In this document: piece after piece, positions 59,920 to 64,000 of the stretch | Layout: every line of letters starts with the position of its first letter | How positions within the stretch are numbered: the stretch's first letter is position 1 | Assembly (NCBI GenBank): GCA_963402885.1 | Contig: OY727103.1 | Coordinates: 6,548,501 to 6,612,500 of the forward strand | Length of the DNA stretch: 64,000 bases | Reading direction: 5' to 3' | DNA from: Antedon bifida | Lineage: Eukaryota > Echinodermata > Crinoidea > Comatulida > Antedonidae | The notes under the pieces: generated by a model | The model's database searches: none | Told to the model about the DNA's origin: nothing | The model's input: the letters and a program-made list of their open reading frames with translations, nothing else | Program-made: the position numbers and the translations under genes

Positions 59920-61700
59920 CAACAAAACCTGTACTTTTATTTAATAACACACACAAGTGAACGTTATAGTATTTTATTACCTTAAAGAAAAGACATAATC
60001 AATAACTTAATAAACCTACATTATACTGGATAAGTTTAGAACTTATTTATTAAATATGTATTATCCCACTGAAAAAATATCAGACTGTGTAAGCAATTTG
60101 AAAATGACAATACCAGAGTGAATTTATGGAGTCACGCGACGACGGCCAACTGCTGGTTAATTATACTTTTAGCATTTTACTTAAAATTTTAGGAGAATGA
60201 AAAAAAAAGAAATATAAGATCTACAGTAGACGTCTCAATATCTAGTACCAGCAGTATCACTAGATTTGTGTATTTGTCTCGAAACACCAGTTCCTGCACG
60301 GAAATTACCTTACTTAAAGATATATTGTTCCCTAAAAATGTTTGCTTTTCACGCTGCTGCTTTAGCCAGGTACGTCCCAAGAGGACTACTCATTCAGAAG
60401 CTAAAGCAAGCAGCAGTTATAGTTCCAGAGGCCGACGTGTTTGGTACTTTGTAAACTAGGACGGGTCATGCTAAAATTACAAACCCCAAAGCTAGGAGAA
60501 TAGAGAGTCTGTCAACATAGGCCAGTATTATAATAATTCACACGGTCAAATAATCAAAACATTATTTCTGGTATTTACAATGAGTCCCATTTGACTGTCA
60601 ATCTAGACCGATATATATATATTAACTGTAATTCGCTGTCAGATAATCATTGAATTATTATCAAAACAGTCCATACGAAGTAATAGTAAAGTTTTTGGTT
60701 GTAATAGGATACAATTTGTTAACACTTGAAGCTTGATGAAGTGACCCTTAACAATAAAATAAACGAAACTGACAGAAATTGAGTCTGTTTAGTATATTAA
60801 AGTAATATTATTTAGACATCATTTTTATTTAAATTATTTAATAAGCACATCATCTTTTACAGATTCAGTATTTTTTTGTTTTTCAATTGCACAATTATGA
60901 CTTATCAAAGTATGAATTCTTGTTGTATTTTACTTCAAATACAAAAGTTATTCACTTCTGTAACAAACAAAAAATATTTATTCATGAAAACAGAAAAGAA
61001 ACGTTTAATTATAACCCCAAAACCATTGTCTGACAGACAATTTAAGTATTTTTTGTTTAAATTACATTTTTTTCAGGTAAATAATTGTTTGGTTAATGTG
61101 AATAACTATTATGTGACAATAAAATGGCACATTCAAAAACAAATTTGAAATAAAATATGTCTTTAAAGCTGTTACGTCAACAAGCGAGCAGCGTTTTTTG
61201 TAAGAAATATTTCTTGTTTATATTTTTTGTTGAATATGCCATTTTAATGTCACATAATAGTTGACCAAACTGGATCGGAAAAGATATATATATATTTTCT
61301 GAATGTTATTAAAAATTAACCGTTTCTTTTGTCTTTTCATACGTGATATAATTATTTTTGTTGATTTGTAACTTTATTAAAACTGTAAAATGGCCAATCC
61401 AAAGATTTTATTAGTCTTTAATTTTCAGGTTTTTGGGGGACAATACATCTTTAACAATATCCTTTTTGGACAGATTGTCCCATAAGGCTATAAGATGTTC
61501 TTTTCAACCAGTTCTTTTTTCTTGCTTTTGCTTTAGCTTCATTCCCTGATATCCAGCCTAATCTCTTTCTTTCTCCATCGTGCGTCTCCAGATTGCTTTG
61601 TGTCGACTCGGAAACTTGAGAAATACAATTTTCGATACCCTGATCAATGGCCTGAGATGGTATTTCGAATCGACGCGTCGTCATTGGTCAAATCATTTGC
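59920..61700. repeat. Upstream copy of a duplicated MITE-rich block
   Basis: Shares AACACACACA-GT-AAC, GGAGTCACGCGACGACG, CAACTGCTGGTTAATTATAC and, further on, GGACAGATTGTCCCATAAGG with 62335-63600. It has an extra segment (60300-61200) absent from the other copy. Confidence 0.75.
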
Positions 61701-62165
61701 ACAGTGATAATAAATCGGATTTAGCACTGTGGGGTACTGTAGGCCTACCTATTTTGGTTGTATTTGAGCACAGTGATAATAAATAGGATATAGATTAGCA
61801 CTGTGCCCTAGTATTGGCCTACCCATTTTGGTTGTATTTGAGCACAGTGATAATAAATAGGATTTAGTTTAGCACTGTGCCCTATAGTATTGGCCTACCC
61901 ATTTTGGTTGTATTTGAGCACAGTGATAATAAATAGGATTTAGTTTAGCACTGTACGCAACTAAACCCATTCTGGTTGTAATTGAGCACAATGACAATAA
62001 ATAGGGTTTAGTTTTTGCACTGATGTGCGCTACTGTACCCATTTTGGTTGTACTTGGGCACAGTGATAATAAACAGGATTTGGTTTAGCACTGTGCGCGC
62101 GCTATACCCATTTTGGCTGTATTATACTAGCGCACATTGATAATGAAGGTTACGATTACATTAAA
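61695..62165. repeat. Tandem array, about six units of 75-80 bp
   Basis: Each unit contains CCCATTTTGGTTGTATTTGA, GCACAGTGATAATAAATAGG and TTTAGCACTGTG. The last units are more diverged. Confidence 0.9.
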
Positions 62166-62334
62166 TCAGCGATATGTTAACACTGTGAGCTACTATACCT
62201 ATTTAAGGTAGCTTGGTAGAGATATAAACAATTTTGGAATGAAACTAAAAAAACAGCTTAAATGGTGGTTGATATTGAAACTTAAATTTTGGTAGTCAAA
62301 AGAATAATTTTAACGATCTTATGTTTTACCGAGC

Positions 62335-63600
62335 ATGAACATAAGCACAACGAAACTGTACTTTTATTTAATAACACACACAGGTAAACTTTATAGTATT
62401 TTATTACCTTAAACAAAGACATAATCAATAACTTAATAAACCTACCTTATACTGGATAAGTTTAGAGCTAATTTAATTAAAGATGTATTATCCCCTGAAA
62501 AAATAATTCTTAAAAATTGTTTGCTAAATATTCCATTTTAATAGTTATTTACTTTGACCAAAAATTGGAGCGAAAAAAGATCATTTACTTGAAAACAAAA
62601 TGTAATTTAAAGCCAAAAAATGGTCAAATTGGCTGCCAGCCAATTTTTGGTTGAATGTAACCATTTATTTTGTCATTTTATTAGTGATAACATAACTTTT
62701 TTGTTTTTTTTCTACGAAAATGATCAACTTTATTGAAACTACAAAATAACCTATTCAAAGTCTGATTTAATTAATCTTCATTTTCATGTTTTTTTTGATA
62801 GACAACGAATCGTTAAGCAGGCCGCTTTAAACACATTTTAGAAGACCAACACAATATCATACTGTCTAAGCAATTTGAAAATAATTAGCTACGTTAACAA
62901 AATTCAATACCAGACTGAATTTAAGGAGTCACGCGACGACGTCCAACTGCTGGTTAATTATACTTTTAGCATTTTACTTCTAATTTTAGGAGAATGAAAA
63001 AAAAAACACAAATAAAAATATAGATCTAGAGGTACCAATATCGAGTACCATCAATATCACTAGATTTGCTCATTTTTGTCCCCTAAAAATGTCTGTTTTT
63101 AAAAATATTTTTTGTTGAATATGCCATTTTAATGTCACATAATAGTTGACCAAACTGGATCGAAAAAGATATACATATTTTTGTGAATTTTATTAAAAAT
63201 TATTCGTTTCTTTTGTCTTTTTATAAGTGAAATAATTTTTTTTTTATTTATAACTTTATTAAAACTGTAAAATGGCCAATCCAAAGATTTTATTAGTCTT
63301 TTTTCATGTTTTGGGGGACAATACATCTTTAACTTAACAATATCCTTTTTGGACAGATTGTCCCATAAGGCTACAAGATGTTCTTTTCAACCAGTTCTTT
63401 TTTCTAGCTTTTGCTTTAGCTTCATTCCATGATATCTAGCCTAATCTCTTTCTTTCTCCACCGTGCGTCTCCAGATTGCTTTGTGTCGACTCGAAAACTT
63501 ACTCGAGAAATGCAATTTTCGATCCCCAGATCAATGGTCTGAGTTGCTATTTCGAATCGGCGAGTCGTCATTGGTCAAATTATTTGCATTACACTTATAT
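62335..63600. repeat. Downstream copy of the duplicated MITE-rich block
   Basis: Partner of 59920-61700. It carries an extra TTAAAGATGTA-type MITE copy (62477-62800) and ends in the GTCGTCATTGGTCAAAT repeat. Confidence 0.75.
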
Positions 63601-63684
63601 ACAAACAGAACTGCATATTGATTGCCAGGAAAATCGATATATCGGTGACGTCATAAAAGCTTATTATAGTCATAAGCTCTATCA

Positions 63685-63829
63685 ACACTATCAAACTAGT
63701 TTGACAACAAATTGTGATGTGCCCAAATGATTATAGTAGTGATAATCTCAATCATTATAGTGATATGAGATTATCATGTCTATATTTGGGCACATCACCT
63801 TTTTTTTGTCACATAAAGTTTGATAGTGT
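63685..63829. mobile_element. Palindromic MITE, CACTATCAAAC family, complete copy
   Basis: Ends ACACTATCAAACT and AGTTTGATAGTGT, with inner GTGATGTGCCCAAAT and ATTTGGGCACATCAC also inverted. Almost the whole element can fold back. Relatives at 19337-19458 and 22387-22459. Confidence 0.75.
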
Positions 63830-64000
63830 AGGGCGGATATATTAAATAACACGCCCTCTGTCGCTCTCTCTGCATTTTGCCAAGCAATACTTTTTATAAC
63901 GTTAGTTTACATAAACATCTACAGCTTCATGTTTTATAGCCATGTCAGGTTTTTGTTAAAGAACAACATATGAACGCGCATGTATGTTTATTATATATGT

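Noticed and set aside
1-64000. CRISPR arrays, bacterial operons or riboswitches
   Set aside because: The short repeats are contiguous minisatellites without unique spacers, and the genes are spliced eukaryotic genes.

Overview
The window is AT-rich nuclear DNA of an animal: split genes with GT-AG introns, long repeat-filled introns, many MITEs, SINE-like copies and minisatellites. A 5S rRNA-derived element at 29.05-29.40 kb has a body that, from memory, resembles echinoderm-type 5S rRNA. An invertebrate deuterostome, perhaps an echinoderm, is my best guess, but no marker fixes the species. All exon models were assembled by hand from splice signals and reading phase; none has been tested against transcripts. 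Two protein-coding genes are well supported, both on the minus strand in tandem. Gene A (59,324 down to 40,267, 17 exons, 1,106 residues, phases consistent throughout) encodes a secreted protein: signal peptide, LDL-receptor class B (YWTD) beta-propeller, a long beta-rich region of unknown family, a C-type lectin domain lacking the usual calcium/sugar motifs, a Cys-rich segment and a C-terminal segment with one Asp-box. Gene B (31,608 down to about 21,007, 12 exons, about 1,231 residues) is a NOL8 homologue: N-terminal RRM, the conserved block after it, a very long acidic middle exon and conserved C-terminal blocks. Its extreme C terminus is uncertain: the last recognised exon either stops at a TAA or is spliced at the GTAAGT that overlaps that stop codon. 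Layout. 1-20 kb: no confident gene; MITEs, a PIF/Harbinger-like element with TAA duplications, a tRNA-headed element nested inside another MITE, a hammerhead-like hairpin, and 18-bp and 117-bp tandem arrays. 20-32 kb: NOL8, with introns holding repeats, including copies of a roughly 240-bp conserved repeat and the 5S-derived SINE. 32-40 kb: a dense transposon cluster between the genes: a hAT-like element with exact 8-bp duplications, a 754-bp foldback with exact 8-bp duplications, and a 3-kb foldback-like element whose inverted ends are 16-bp minisatellites, flanked by 9-bp duplications. 40-59.3 kb: the lectin/YWTD gene, whose intron 6 carries a second foldback whose arms are tandem CACGGCAA-type repeats. 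59.3-64 kb: duplicated MITE-rich sequence and a 78-bp tandem array. No cooperation between the two genes is implied; one product is secreted and the other is nucleolar. The most unusual material is the pair of foldback elements with minisatellite termini, the domain architecture of gene A, and the duplicated or transposon-edged splice sites.
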